This document shows, piece by piece, positions 53,833 through 64,000 of a stretch of 64,000 nucleotides of DNA. Under the pieces are notes generated by a model, which saw only the letters and a list, made by a program, of their open reading frames with translations, was not told the origin of the DNA and did no database searches. Made by a program: the position numbers and the translations under genes. The DNA is from CAYLLD01 sp964425135 (GTDB lineage Bacteria; Pseudomonadota; Alphaproteobacteria; Rhodobacterales; Rhodobacteraceae), in the NCBI GenBank assembly GCA_964425135.1, contig CAYRKW010000007.1, positions 1-64,000 on the forward strand. The letters are read 5' to 3'. Position 1 is the first letter of the stretch; each line of letters starts with the position of its first letter.

Positions 53833-54522
53833 TCAGGCATTGCAGAGCTCTTTGACCCATGCGGGGACGAGTTTTGTTGCTGGGCCGTGGCGCGTTTCGT
53901 CGAACTGAGGTGATATCTTGCTGGGCTCAAGGTTTAGCTCAAGGCAGTAGGCGCCGTTTGCTTTTGCTTGGGCTGCAAAGGAAGCTGCGGGATAGACGTT
54001 TCCGGATGTGCCGATTGAGACGAAGGTTGCGCAAGCGGTGAGGGCATCGTTGATGCGGTCCATGTGGTAGGGCATTTCGCCGAACCAGACCACATCGGGG
54101 CGCACGGTGTTTGCTTTACAAGACGGACAAGCATCGGCGGCGGTCATTTTAGCGGCGGCGGGCCAGCGGTGCTGGCAGCTGGCGCAAAGGGCGGTGACAT
54201 GGCTGCCGTGCATGTGGATAACGCGGTTGGCGCCGCCTTGTTCGTGCAGGTTATCGACATTTTGGGTGATGATGAGACTATTGCGGGCTGCCTCCAGTTT
54301 CGCGAGAGCGATATGGGCGGCGTTGGGGGTCACTTTTGCCAGATTGGCGCGTCTCATATTATAAAACTCATAGACAAGTTCGGGATTTCGGGCGAACCCT
54401 TGGGGTGTGGCGACGTCCTCAATGTCATATTGCGACCAGATGCCGCCAGCCGAGCGAAACGTGTCTATGCCGCTTTCCGCCGATATACCGGCGCCTGTAA
54501 GGATCACGATGGGATCTTGCAT
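53833..54522 (-). CDS. cobB: NAD-dependent protein deacylase (sirtuin)
   Basis: The 229-residue sirtuin has the NAD motif LTGAGISAESGIDTFR, catalytic His in VIHMHGSH after TQNVDNLHEQGG, four zinc Cys (CASC, CPSC), and VRPDVVWFGEMPY. Tyr and Arg in EFYNMRR are the pair that gives class III sirtuins desuccinylase/deacylase ability. ATG 54522 follows GAG and begins at the first strand; the longer frame to 54603 has an unlikely extension. Confidence 0.95.
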   Translation of the reverse strand: MQDPIVILTGAGISAESGIDTFRSAGGIWSQYDIEDVATPQGFARNPELVYEFYNMRRANLAKVTPNAAHIALAKLEAARNSLIITQNVDNLHEQGGANRVIHMHGSHVTALCASCQHRWPAAAKMTAADACPSCKANTVRPDVVWFGEMPYHMDRINDALTACATFVSIGTSGNVYPAASFAAQAKANGAYCLELNLEPSKISPQFDETRHGPATKLVPAWVKELCNA

Positions 54523-54601
54523 ACGCTCGGTAAGGTAGCACAAAGTTTGGATTTGCACAGTATTGCCGGTTTTCACGCCAGAGACCAATGTATTGGAACC
54601 C

Positions 54602-55027
54602 ATGAATAGACCGCTTCACCTTTGGATTGTTGGTATCGCGTCGATCCTCTGGAATTCAGGTCGCGCGATTGAGCACTTTCTTTTGCAGACCAACAATGAT
54701 GCGTTAATGGCCGGAATGCCGCAATTGCAGTTGGAGTATGTGTCCAATTTCCCCAAGATTGCCGTGGTGGTTTGGACAGTGTCGATTGTTGCGTGTTTTC
54801 TGGGATCGATATGCCTTTTCGCGCAAAAGCGCGTTGCGATCTGGGCTTTTGCAGTTGGTTTTTTGTCTATGATCGCATGTTTCGTGTTCGTATCTATATT
54901 TCACGAACCATCACCATTTGATATTTTTGGCCGTTTGATGTGGGTTACTTTACTGGTCTATACGGCCATCGCCGCATTTCTGGTGTGGTACGCCTTAAGA
55001 TTGAGCGAAGATGGTACGTTGAAATGA
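54602..55027 (+). CDS. Small four-helix membrane protein
   Basis: The 141-residue protein has four transmembrane segments: LHLWIVGIASILWNSGRAI, IAVVVWTVSIVACFLGSICLF, VAIWAFAVGFLSMIACFVFV and LMWVTLLVYTAIAAFLVWYA. I have seen similar proteins described only as conserved membrane proteins. It overlaps the phosphatase gene by 4 bases (ATGA). Function unknown. Confidence 0.82.
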   Translation: MNRPLHLWIVGIASILWNSGRAIEHFLLQTNNDALMAGMPQLQLEYVSNFPKIAVVVWTVSIVACFLGSICLFAQKRVAIWAFAVGFLSMIACFVFVSIFHEPSPFDIFGRLMWVTLLVYTAIAAFLVWYALRLSEDGTLK

Positions 55028-55470
55028 AGCTTCTGTTTATCTGCCTTGGCAATATTTGCCGCTCGCCCACGGCGCAGGCGGTATTTGAACACATGGCGAA
55101 GGATGCGGGTGTTTGGGTCGAATGCGATAGCGCGGGCACCGGCAATTGGCACAGCGGGTCTGCACCTTATGCACCGATGCAAAAAGCGGCAGGCCTGCGC
55201 GGGATTGCGATGGCGCATTTGCGCGCGCGGCAAGTTGAGACGCGCGATTTTGAGAAATTCGATCTGATCATCGGGATGGACCGGGAAAATTACGATGATC
55301 TGAGGCGCATCTGTCCTGAAGAGCATTGGGGCAAATTGCATATGTTGCTTGACTACGCAGATGGCGCGGCGCGAGAGGTGCCTGATCCGTATTACACGCG
55401 CGATTTTGAAACCGCGCTAGATTTGATCGAAGCCGGCTGCGCGGGCTTGTTGGCGCAGGTCTCTGGTTAG
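55024..55470 (+). CDS. Low-molecular-weight protein tyrosine phosphatase
   Basis: The 148-residue protein starts KLLFICLGNICRSPTAQAVF, the classical C-x5-R-S phosphate loop, and ends with VPDPYYTRDFETALDLIEAG, carrying the general-acid Asp. The full-length canonical enzyme dephosphorylates phosphotyrosine. It is translationally coupled to the small membrane protein upstream. Confidence 0.94.
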   Translation: MKLLFICLGNICRSPTAQAVFEHMAKDAGVWVECDSAGTGNWHSGSAPYAPMQKAAGLRGIAMAHLRARQVETRDFEKFDLIIGMDRENYDDLRRICPEEHWGKLHMLLDYADGAAREVPDPYYTRDFETALDLIEAGCAGLLAQVSG

Positions 55471-55625
55471 GTTGCGATTGGTCTTAACGCACCGGCGTGC
55501 CGCCGCTGTGGTTAACGGGAGACAATTTGGGCGCACAATGCACAGGCTGTCCCGTGAGCGCCACAATTGTCCCTCATGCTCATGCGCGTAAAAAGAGTTG
55601 TGTGTTTAAGTGTGAGGGTGAAGTA

Positions 55626-56195
55626 ATGGGTGTATCGCGTCGAGACTTTATCGCGTTGGGGGCCGGAATGGCAGCGTTTCCGGGTGTTGCGGGGGCGGTC
55701 CAAACTCCGGGCGGGTTCGAGATTGAGCCCAGGTTTCTGCCGCAGATGGTGCGGGTTAAGTCGGATTTTTCGCAAGGCAGCATTATTATCCGGCCAGCGG
55801 CGCATTATCTTTACTTCATCTCAGAACCAAAGCGGGCGATCCGATACGGAATCGGTGTTGGGAAGGCCGGACTGGGTTTTTACGGATCAGCGACCATAGC
55901 GCGTAAGGCCGAGTGGCCTAGCTGGCGGCCAACGCAATCGATGATCGCGCGTGATCCCAAATATGCGCGCTGGGCGGATGGCATGCCGGGTGGGCCGAAC
56001 AATCCGCTGGGCGCGCGGGCCTTGTATCTCTACCAGAACGGGCGAGATACCTATTATCGCATCCATGGCACGACCCAGCCGCAATCCATCGGGCGCTCGC
56101 AATCAAACGGGTGTTTCCGGATGATCAACAGCCATGTTGCGCATCTTTATGACGTCGCACCGGTGGGTACGCAGGTCTATGTGTTGAAGGGGTGA
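55626..56195 (+). CDS. L,D-transpeptidase (YkuD/ErfK family)
   Basis: The 189-residue protein begins with a twin-arginine-like signal (SRRDFIALGAGMAAF). The YkuD domain ends in IHGTTQPQSIGRSQSNGCFRMIN, with catalytic His and Cys. Such enzymes make 3-3 peptidoglycan links or attach proteins to the wall. GAGGGTGA precedes ATG 55626. Confidence 0.94.
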   Translation: MGVSRRDFIALGAGMAAFPGVAGAVQTPGGFEIEPRFLPQMVRVKSDFSQGSIIIRPAAHYLYFISEPKRAIRYGIGVGKAGLGFYGSATIARKAEWPSWRPTQSMIARDPKYARWADGMPGGPNNPLGARALYLYQNGRDTYYRIHGTTQPQSIGRSQSNGCFRMINSHVAHLYDVAPVGTQVYVLKG

Positions 56196-56341
56196 GTGCG
56201 GTCGGTTGGGCTGCTGATTTTTTTGGATTTGGCAGTCCTCCTGCCATGACAACTTGAAAGATCTCACGTGTCGCAATCAGAACATCATTTTGCGGGTGAT
56301 GCATTATCCTTGGCATGATTTGAAACGGTCAGGGATCTTGT

Positions 56342-57244
56342 ATGAGTTTGTGCAAGGCGCGGATTGAATGGCGCACGCTTCTTCTGATCTTGGTGACCTA
56401 TGGGTTTTGGGGCGCTGCGGGTGGGATTATTTGGCCAGTATATCCGGTCTTTGCGCTCAGTGTTCTATGCGTACTCACGGCCTTTCATGGCTCGCTCGTG
56501 CATGAGGTCTGTCACGGACATCCAACGCGCCATACGGGTGTAAACGAGCTCTTGGTCTCTGTGCCGCTTGGGATGATTTGGCCCTATCGACGGTTCAAGG
56601 CGCTGCATCTTCAGCATCATGCTAATGAGCGGCTAACCGATCCGTTTGAAGATCCTGAGAGCTATTATCTTGCGCTTTATCGAGCCGAAGGGATGCCGCG
56701 ATGGCTGCGCTTTGTGCTGGAGGCAAACAACACGATGGTGGGCCGTGCGATTGTCGGGCCGGTGCTGGGTACGATTGCGTTGTTACGCATGGATTTTGAG
56801 GCGATCTGTCGTGGGAATGCGAAGGTGCGCAGGGCCTGGGCGCTGCATGTGGTCGGGCTTATTCCGGTGATTGGTGCTCTTGTGGGGTTTGGAATTCCGA
56901 TCTGGCTCTATTTTCTGGTCGTGGTCTGGGGCTCGCTTGCGCTGCTTTCGGTGCGGACGTTTGCGGAGCATCGCTGGCATGAGAACGCGGACGGGCGGTC
57001 GATTGTAGTTGAGAGATCGCCGCTTTCACTGTTGTTTTTGAATAATAATCTTCATGTCGTGCATCACGATCATCCACATGCGCCATGGTATGAATTACCG
57101 CGGCTTTATCGTGCGGCGCGTTCTGAGTGGTACACGCGCAATGGCGGTTATGTTTATCGCAATTACTGGCAATTGTTTCGCGCTTATGCGTTTCGCACCA
57201 AGGAGCCGTTGGCGCATCCCGCCTGGTATCGCAACCAGCGTTAG
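56342..57244 (+). CDS. Fatty acid desaturase-family membrane di-iron enzyme
   Basis: The 300-residue membrane protein has three His boxes: HEVCHGHPTRH, HLQHHANERL and HVVHHDHPH, which bind two irons. Four or so helices surround them. The family includes acyl-lipid desaturases and carotenoid ketolases/hydroxylases; the sequence does not show which applies. The gene stands alone. Confidence 0.9.
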   Translation: MSLCKARIEWRTLLLILVTYGFWGAAGGIIWPVYPVFALSVLCVLTAFHGSLVHEVCHGHPTRHTGVNELLVSVPLGMIWPYRRFKALHLQHHANERLTDPFEDPESYYLALYRAEGMPRWLRFVLEANNTMVGRAIVGPVLGTIALLRMDFEAICRGNAKVRRAWALHVVGLIPVIGALVGFGIPIWLYFLVVVWGSLALLSVRTFAEHRWHENADGRSIVVERSPLSLLFLNNNLHVVHHDHPHAPWYELPRLYRAARSEWYTRNGGYVYRNYWQLFRAYAFRTKEPLAHPAWYRNQR

Positions 57245-57318
57245 GCATCGCGGTTTTCGGATGTACAAGCGGCGATTGGAGCGTTTACTGTAAGGCAAAA
57301 CGCCCGAGGTTTCGCCTT

Positions 57319-58482
57319 ATGTTTCAACCACAGATGACGTTTGGTCTGAGCGACGAGATCGAAGCGCTGCGCGAGACCGTGCATCGCTGGGCGCAGGCGC
57401 GTGTGAAGCCGATGGCCGCGCAGATCGATTCGAATAACGCGTTTCCTGCGGAGTTGTGGCGCGAGATGGGCGATTTGGGTCTGTTGGGAATCACGGTTGG
57501 TGAGGCCTATGGCGGGGCCGATATGGGGTATCTGGCGCATACCATTGCGGTGGAGGAGATTGCGCGGGCCTCGGCGTCGGTGTCGCTGAGCTACGGGGCG
57601 CATTCCAATCTTTGCGTCAATCAGATCATGCTCAATGGCAGCGAGGCACAGCGGGAGACGTATCTGCCAAAGCTTGTGTCGGGTGCGCATGTCGGGGCGC
57701 TGGCGATGTCGGAGGCGGGGGCCGGGTCGGATGTTGTGTCGATGGCACTGCGGGCGGAGAAGAAGAACGGGTATTACACGCTGAACGGTAGCAAATACTG
57801 GATTACCAACGGGCCGGACGCGGATACGCTGGTGGTTTATGCCAAGACGGATGTCGAGGCGGGCAGTAAAGGGATCACCGCGTTTTTGATCGAGCGGGAG
57901 ATGGCGGGTTTTTCGACGTCACCGCATTTTGACAAGTTGGGGATGCGCGGGTCCAATACGGCGGAGCTGATCTTCGAGGATTGCGATGTGCCGTTCGAGA
58001 ATGTGCTGGGAGAGGAGGGACGCGGGGTTGCGGTGCTGATGTCCGGTCTCGATTATGAACGGGTGGTGTTGTCGGGGATTGGAACGGGGATCATGGCGGC
58101 CTGTCTCGATGAAGTGATGCCGTATATTTCCGAGCGAAAACAATTTGGCAGGCCGATTGGGTCGTTCCAGCTAATGCAGGGGAAAATCGCAGACATATAT
58201 ACCAAGCTCGGCTCGGCACGTGCGTATGTATACGCTGTCGCTGCGGCGTGTGATCGGGGTGAGGTGACGCGGGCGGATGCGGCGGCTTGTGTGCTCTATG
58301 CCTCCGAAGAGGCGATGACGGTGGCGCATCAGGCGGTGCAGGCGATGGGTGGCGCTGGTTTTATGAATGACAGCACGGTCAGCCGGATTTTTCGCGATGC
58401 CAAGCTGATGGAGATCGGGGCGGGCACGTCGGAAATCCGCCGCATGCTGATCGGGCGGGAAATGATGGGGGCGATGGGGTGA
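57319..58482 (+). CDS. ivd: Isovaleryl-CoA dehydrogenase
   Basis: This FAD acyl-CoA dehydrogenase of leucine breakdown oxidises isovaleryl-CoA to 3-methylcrotonyl-CoA. The 387 residues include AMSEAGAGSDVVSMALRAE, KYWITNGPDADTLVVYAKT, FDKLGMRGSNTAELIFEDC and the late QAMGGAGFMNDSTVSRIFRDAKLMEIGAGTSEIRR. Position upstream of both methylcrotonoyl-CoA carboxylase genes and the HMG-CoA lyase gene sets the identity. ATG 57319 is used; the frame opens earlier, inside the desaturase gene. Confidence 0.95.
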   Translation: MFQPQMTFGLSDEIEALRETVHRWAQARVKPMAAQIDSNNAFPAELWREMGDLGLLGITVGEAYGGADMGYLAHTIAVEEIARASASVSLSYGAHSNLCVNQIMLNGSEAQRETYLPKLVSGAHVGALAMSEAGAGSDVVSMALRAEKKNGYYTLNGSKYWITNGPDADTLVVYAKTDVEAGSKGITAFLIEREMAGFSTSPHFDKLGMRGSNTAELIFEDCDVPFENVLGEEGRGVAVLMSGLDYERVVLSGIGTGIMAACLDEVMPYISERKQFGRPIGSFQLMQGKIADIYTKLGSARAYVYAVAAACDRGEVTRADAAACVLYASEEAMTVAHQAVQAMGGAGFMNDSTVSRIFRDAKLMEIGAGTSEIRRMLIGREMMGAMG

Positions 58483-58489
58483 TGTGCGC

Positions 58490-59290
58490 ATGAGCAAGAC
58501 CCCGATGACAACCAATCAGACAGCTGTTGAGCGCGTGCTGGAGGATCAGCGCGCCTATGAAAAACGCCGCTCGACACGCTTTGGACGCGGGGCGGAGCGG
58601 GTGACGGCGCCGCTGAGCAATCTGATCGCGAGGATTGTACCGCCCGAGATGGTGCAGGCGGCGCTTCGGCTGGCGGACAAAGCGTCGGGGCTGACGGTTC
58701 CAAGCGAGGTAACATCGCACGATATCAACGATCTGGACGCCTGCGAGGCGGCGGCGCGGCGGGTGCAGGCCTGGTCGCAAGGCACAAATGCTGCAACCGG
58801 CGGGGCGGCAGGATGGTTTGGCGCGGCGGGGCTGACGGCGGATATCTCGGCTACGATTGGTCTGGCAGCGCGCAATGTGCGGGCGACCGGTGCCGCGTAT
58901 GGGTTCACTGCATCTTCGCAGGTGGAAGAGACGTTCCGGCTCGCAATCCTCGAAGTGGCGACCTCGATTGCAACGGACAGGCGTGAGCAATCGTTGGAGG
59001 GGATCAACGATCTTGCGCGCAAGCTGAACGATCCCAAAACCAAGTTCATTCTCGATAAAGGTGGCGAGTGGGTCACTGAAAAGCTGATGGAGCGGATCGC
59101 TCGCAAGCTGGGTGTCTCGCTCGCCGGGCGTAAGGCGGGGCAGGTGGTGCCGATCATCGGCGGCGCGGTCGGCGCGACGGTCAACGCGTCGTTTCAAGTC
59201 GATGTGTCCCGCGCAGCGCGCTATGCCTATCGGCAAAGATGGTTGATGGAGCGCAAAATGATTTCAGCGCCTTTAGACGCGGCGGAATGA
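58490..59290 (+). CDS. EcsC-family protein
   Basis: The 266-residue protein has the EcsC layout: a long helical start, Gly/Ala-rich hydrophobic stretches (GTNAATGGAAGWFGAAGLTADISATIGLAARNV), and VVPIIGGAVGATVNASFQVDVSRAARYAYRQRWL at the end. EcsC is poorly understood; in Bacillus it follows the EcsAB ABC transporter. It sits between ivd and the carboxylase genes with almost no spacing, so it belongs to the operon although it has no known role in leucine degradation. Confidence 0.88.
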   Translation: MSKTPMTTNQTAVERVLEDQRAYEKRRSTRFGRGAERVTAPLSNLIARIVPPEMVQAALRLADKASGLTVPSEVTSHDINDLDACEAAARRVQAWSQGTNAATGGAAGWFGAAGLTADISATIGLAARNVRATGAAYGFTASSQVEETFRLAILEVATSIATDRREQSLEGINDLARKLNDPKTKFILDKGGEWVTEKLMERIARKLGVSLAGRKAGQVVPIIGGAVGATVNASFQVDVSRAARYAYRQRWLMERKMISAPLDAAE

Positions 59291-59342
59291 GGGTGCAGCA
59301 AGTCTTTGTTCTGGAACGTAGAATTGCGGATTGGGGTGCGTA

Positions 59343-60682
59343 ATGACAGCTAAAGCAAAAGCTGCGTCGTCGCAGGTTGAGGGCCATCTGGAGGCGCTGG
59401 CGCAGGTGCAGGCCGCAGCGGATGCGGCGCTAGCAGGCGGGTCGAAGGCATCGCGGGAGCGGCATGTGGCGCGGGGCAAACTGCTGCCGCGTGCGCGCGT
59501 GTCACAGCTGCTTGACCCGGGATCACCGTTTCTGGAAGTGGGCATGTTCGCAGGTCACGGCATGTACGACGACGTGCCGACAGGGGCTGGGGCGATTGCC
59601 GGAATTGGAACCGTTTCGGGGCGGCTTTGCATGATCGTGTGCAATGATGCGACGGTGAAGGGCGGGACGTATTACCCGATGACTGTCAAAAAGCACCTGC
59701 GCGCGCAAGAGATCGCGCAGGCCAACCGACTGCCGTGCATCTATCTGGTCGATAGCGGCGGGGCGAACCTGCCCAATCAGGACGAGGTGTTTCCCGACCG
59801 CGATCATTTCGGGCGGATATTTTATAATCAGGCGCAGATGTCGGCGCAGGGGATTGCGCAGATCGCCGTAGTGATGGGGTCATGCACGGCAGGCGGGGCC
59901 TATGTGCCGGCGATGTCGGATGTGTCGATTATCGTGAAAAATCAGGGGACTATCTTTCTGGCTGGCCCGCCTTTGGTGAAAGCGGCGACGGGGGAGGTTG
60001 TCTCGGCGGAGGAGCTGGGTGGTGGAGATGTACACACGCGGCTTTCGGGTGTGGCCGATTATCTGGCCGATGATGATGCGCATGCGCTGGCGTTGGCGCG
60101 GCAGGCGGTTGGCTCGCTTGGGGNNNNNNNNNNNNNNNNNNNNNNNNNNNNNNNNNNNNNNNNNNNNNNNNNNNNNNNNNNNNNNNNNNNNNNNNNNNNN
60201 NNNNNNNNNNNNNNNNNNNNNNNAGCTATGAAGCAGGCGGGATTGCCAAGGATGGGGCCAAACTGGTGACGGCGGTTGCCACATCCAACGTGCCCAAGAT
60301 CACGGTAATCGTCGGTGGCTCGTTTGGGGCAGGGAATTACGGGATGTGCGGTCGTGCCTATGCGCCGCGCTTCCTTTGGACATGGCCAAACAGCCGGATT
60401 TCGGTGATGGGCGGGGCGCAGGCGGCGGGTGTTCTGGCGACGGTCAAGCGCGATCAGATTGAGCGGGCAGGTGAGAATTGGAGCGAAGAAGAAGAGGCCG
60501 CATTCAAGGCGCCGACGCTGGAGATGTTCGAGGAACAATCGCATCCGCTCTATGCGTCGGCGCGGCTTTGGGATGACGGGATCATCGACCCGCGCAAGAC
60601 CCGCGATGTGCTGGGGCTGAGCCTAAAAGCCTGCCTGAACGCGCCGATTGAGGAGAGCCGGTTTGGTGTGTTTCGGATGTGA
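59343..60682 (+). CDS. liuB: Methylcrotonoyl-CoA carboxylase beta subunit (interrupted by assembly gap)
   Basis: This carboxyltransferase subunit moves CO2 from biotin to 3-methylcrotonyl-CoA. The part before the gap gives 260 residues (RGKLLPRARVSQLLDPGSPFLE, VDSGGANLPNQDEVFPDRDHFGRIF, MGSCTAGGAYVPAMSD). The part after gives 152 residues, from SYEAGGIAKDGAKLVTAVA to FGVFRM. Across the 100-N run the two parts are out of frame, and about 120 residues are missing against the usual length near 535. The gap length is therefore nominal, and the gene is most likely intact in the organism. Confidence 0.93.
60124..60223. other. Assembly gap (100 N)
   Basis: Exactly 100 undetermined bases lie inside the carboxylase beta gene. 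The reading frames on either side do not agree at this spacing, so it is a placeholder of unknown true length. From the family length I estimate roughly 360 missing bases. Confidence 0.97.
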
Positions 60683-60700
60683 AATGATGCGAATTTGGCG

Positions 60701-60752
60701 ATGCACACCCTATGCACAGTCGATGCACAAAGCATGCACAGTGCGATGCACA
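60701..60752 (+). repeat. ATGCACA iteron array, copy 3
   Basis: Five ATGCACA units start at 60701, 60712, 60723, 60734 and 60746: spacing 11, 11, 11, 12, as in copy 1. It starts 18 bases after the carboxylase beta stop, inside the operon gap before the alpha subunit. No GAGTATTT box follows. Instead there are other small dyads, such as GCGCAA with TTGCGC near 60781-60799. Confidence 0.75.
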
Positions 60753-60901
60753 GTTGGCGGAGGCTTGCTCTGGCTTTACCGCGCAAAGGACCATTGCGCA
60801 GGGCGCTGGATCGGCCTTCCTGCATCGCGCATAGGAGGCCGCTTTGCTTTTTTTCGCGTCAAATTCCAGCATGACGCAAAATGTTTTATGCGGGGCGTCG
60901 T

Positions 60902-62879
<1,978 letters not shown>

Positions 62880-62887
<8 letters not shown>

Positions 62888-63722
62888 TCGGGTAACGATC
62901 TTTGAGGTAGGGCCGCGTGATGGGCTGCAAAACGAGGCCAAGCAGATTGCTACGGTGGATAAAATCGCGCTGGTAGATCGGCTAAGCGCATGTGGTTTTG
63001 CCAAGATTGAGGCGGCGAGTTTTGTGTCTCCGAAATGGGTGCCGCAGATGGGTGATGCAACGGAGGTGATGGCGGGGATAAACCGCGCGGATGGCGTGCG
63101 CTACGCTGCCCTGACCCCGAACATGCGCGGTCTTGAAGCAGCAAGGGCGGCGGGCGTTGATGAGGTGGCGATATTCGGGTCGGCCACGGAGGGGTTTTCG
63201 CAAGCAAATATCAACTGCTCCAAGGCCGAAGCGTTGGCGCGGTTTGCGCCCGTGGCTGAGGCGGCGGATGTGCCTGTGCGCGGCTATGTGTCCTGCGTGA
63301 TTGCGTGTCCGTATGATGGGCCGGTTGCGCCTGAGGATGTGGCGGATATGGCGGAAAAGTTGCTGGCGCTTGGGTGCTATGAGGTTTCGCTGGGCGACAC
63401 GATAGGGGCCGGGACGCCGAAGCGTGTCGATGCGATGCTTGATGCTGTGCTGGAGCGGGTTCCGGCGGAGGCGTTGGCCGGGCATTTCCATGATACCGGC
63501 GGGCGGGCGGTGGAGAATGTGGAGGCATCTTATACTCGCGGCCTGAGGGTGTTTGATGCAGCCGTTGGCGGTTTGGGCGGGTGTCCCTATGCGCCTGGAG
63601 CCGCTGGGAATGTGGCGAGCGAGGCTTTGGTTGCACGATTTGCACAGTTGGGCGTTGAAACGGGCATTGATGCGGCGCGTTTGGCGGAGGCTGGTGCCTT
63701 TGCGCGCGGTTTGAGGGGGTAG
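62880..63722 (+). CDS. liuE: Hydroxymethylglutaryl-CoA lyase
   Basis: The enzyme splits HMG-CoA to acetoacetate and acetyl-CoA, the last step of leucine catabolism. Marks in the 280 residues: FEVGPRDGLQNEAK, SFVSPKWVPQMGDA, GYVSCVIACPYDG, LGDTIGAGTP, GHFHDTGG and GLGGCPYAPGAAGNVASE with the catalytic Cys. The ATG at 62880 overlaps the carboxylase alpha gene. Confidence 0.95.
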
Positions 63723-63724
63723 TC

Positions 63725-64000
63725 ATGGAGTATACGACGCTTGATATACGGATTGACGACCGTCGCGTTGCTTATGTCGCGCTCAACCGGCCCGAGAAGC
63801 GCAATGCGCTTTCGGCGGAGATGATTGCGGAGCTGACGCATCTGGCGCGCCATCTGGAGGCGCGGGTGATGGTGCTGTCGGGCGCTGGCGTTGTGTTTTG
63901 CGCGGGCGGCGATCTGGCGTGGATGCGGGCGCAGATTGAGGCGGATCGACAGACGCGGATGGCGGAGGCGCGCAAGCTGGCTCAGATGCTGCGAGCGCTC
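63725..64000 (+). CDS. liuC: Enoyl-CoA hydratase/isomerase-family protein (partial; probably methylglutaconyl-CoA hydratase)
   Basis: The first 92 codons are present and the gene runs off the window. VAYVALNRPEKRNALSAEMIAEL and VLSGAGVVFCAGGDLAWM are crotonase-family signatures, the latter with the oxyanion-hole Gly-Gly-Asp. The position in the operon between HMG-CoA lyase and whatever follows suggests 3-methylglutaconyl-CoA hydratase, which links the carboxylase and the lyase. Confidence 0.9.
   Translation, partial: MEYTTLDIRIDDRRVAYVALNRPEKRNALSAEMIAELTHLARHLEARVMVLSGAGVVFCAGGDLAWMRAQIEADRQTRMAEARKLAQMLRAL

Noticed and set aside
30001..60752. Reading the ATGCACA arrays as a CRISPR
   Set aside because: Units are 7 bases with 4-base spacers that are partly conserved; CRISPR repeats and spacers are far longer and no cas gene is present.

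Overview
The window reads as a chromosomal segment of an alphaproteobacterium of the Rhodobacterales/roseobacter type. Support comes from the gene order murA - DUF2948 - hisD - UPF0262 - low-molecular-weight phosphatase, from TAXI-type TRAP transporters, and from a serine-cycle block (mcl, serine-glyoxylate aminotransferase, mtkA, mtkB, hydroxypyruvate reductase, glyA) like that of methylotrophic roseobacters. The lineage call is an inference from gene content; no 16S gene is present. Gene density is high, with many 1-20 bp overlaps. A 100-N assembly gap interrupts one gene near 60.1 kb.

Layout. 0-5.4 kb: tRNA-Ser, a large TPR protein, ychF and gnd. 5.4-6.2 kb: two facing copies of an intergenic repeat and a decayed minus-strand gene. 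6.2-15.7 kb: a divergent pair of units, with a membrane-anchored ExeA-like ATPase plus a TAXI binding protein on the minus strand, and a proline-rich secreted protein, two glycosyltransferases, an unknown protein and a BenE-type transporter on the plus strand. 16.0-22.9 kb: 5-oxoprolinase (pxpABC), a D-cysteine desulfhydrase-family enzyme and a TAXI/TRAP transporter, probably one catabolic operon. 23.2-27.6 kb: an unusual metal-related cluster that combines a LolD/MacB-type ABC transporter with NikK-like, NikL-like and ZnuA-like periplasmic proteins. 27.9-32.5 kb: tRNA-Thr and the murA-hisD housekeeping block. 32.6-38.5 kb: a GGDEF/EAL protein, an MFS efflux pump, prs, a DsbA-like isomerase and a hydrolase. 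38.8-46.3 kb: the serine-cycle block with a divergent LuxR-type regulator and an AT-rich, dyad-rich control region. 46.4-54 kb: an IS remnant, a second tRNA-Thr, small secreted proteins, a rhomboid protease, a GFA protein, a FrnE-like protein, an acyl-CoA synthetase, rpmB and PCu(A)C. 53.8-57.2 kb: sirtuin, membrane protein, tyrosine phosphatase, L,D-transpeptidase and desaturase. 57.3 kb to the end: the leucine/isovalerate degradation operon (ivd, an EcsC-family gene, both methylcrotonoyl-CoA carboxylase subunits, HMG-CoA lyase, and a hydratase cut by the window edge).

The most interesting non-coding signal is a modular element placed downstream of genes, in the same orientation as the gene. 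One module is an iteron array of ATGCACA units at 11-bp spacing (three copies, near 30.0, 50.35 and 60.7 kb). The other is a GC-rich hairpin with a short loop followed by a GAGTATTT-type box (five copies, near 5.4, 5.55, 30.1, 50.4 and 53.75 kb). In two places the two modules sit side by side in the same order. Their function is unknown to me.
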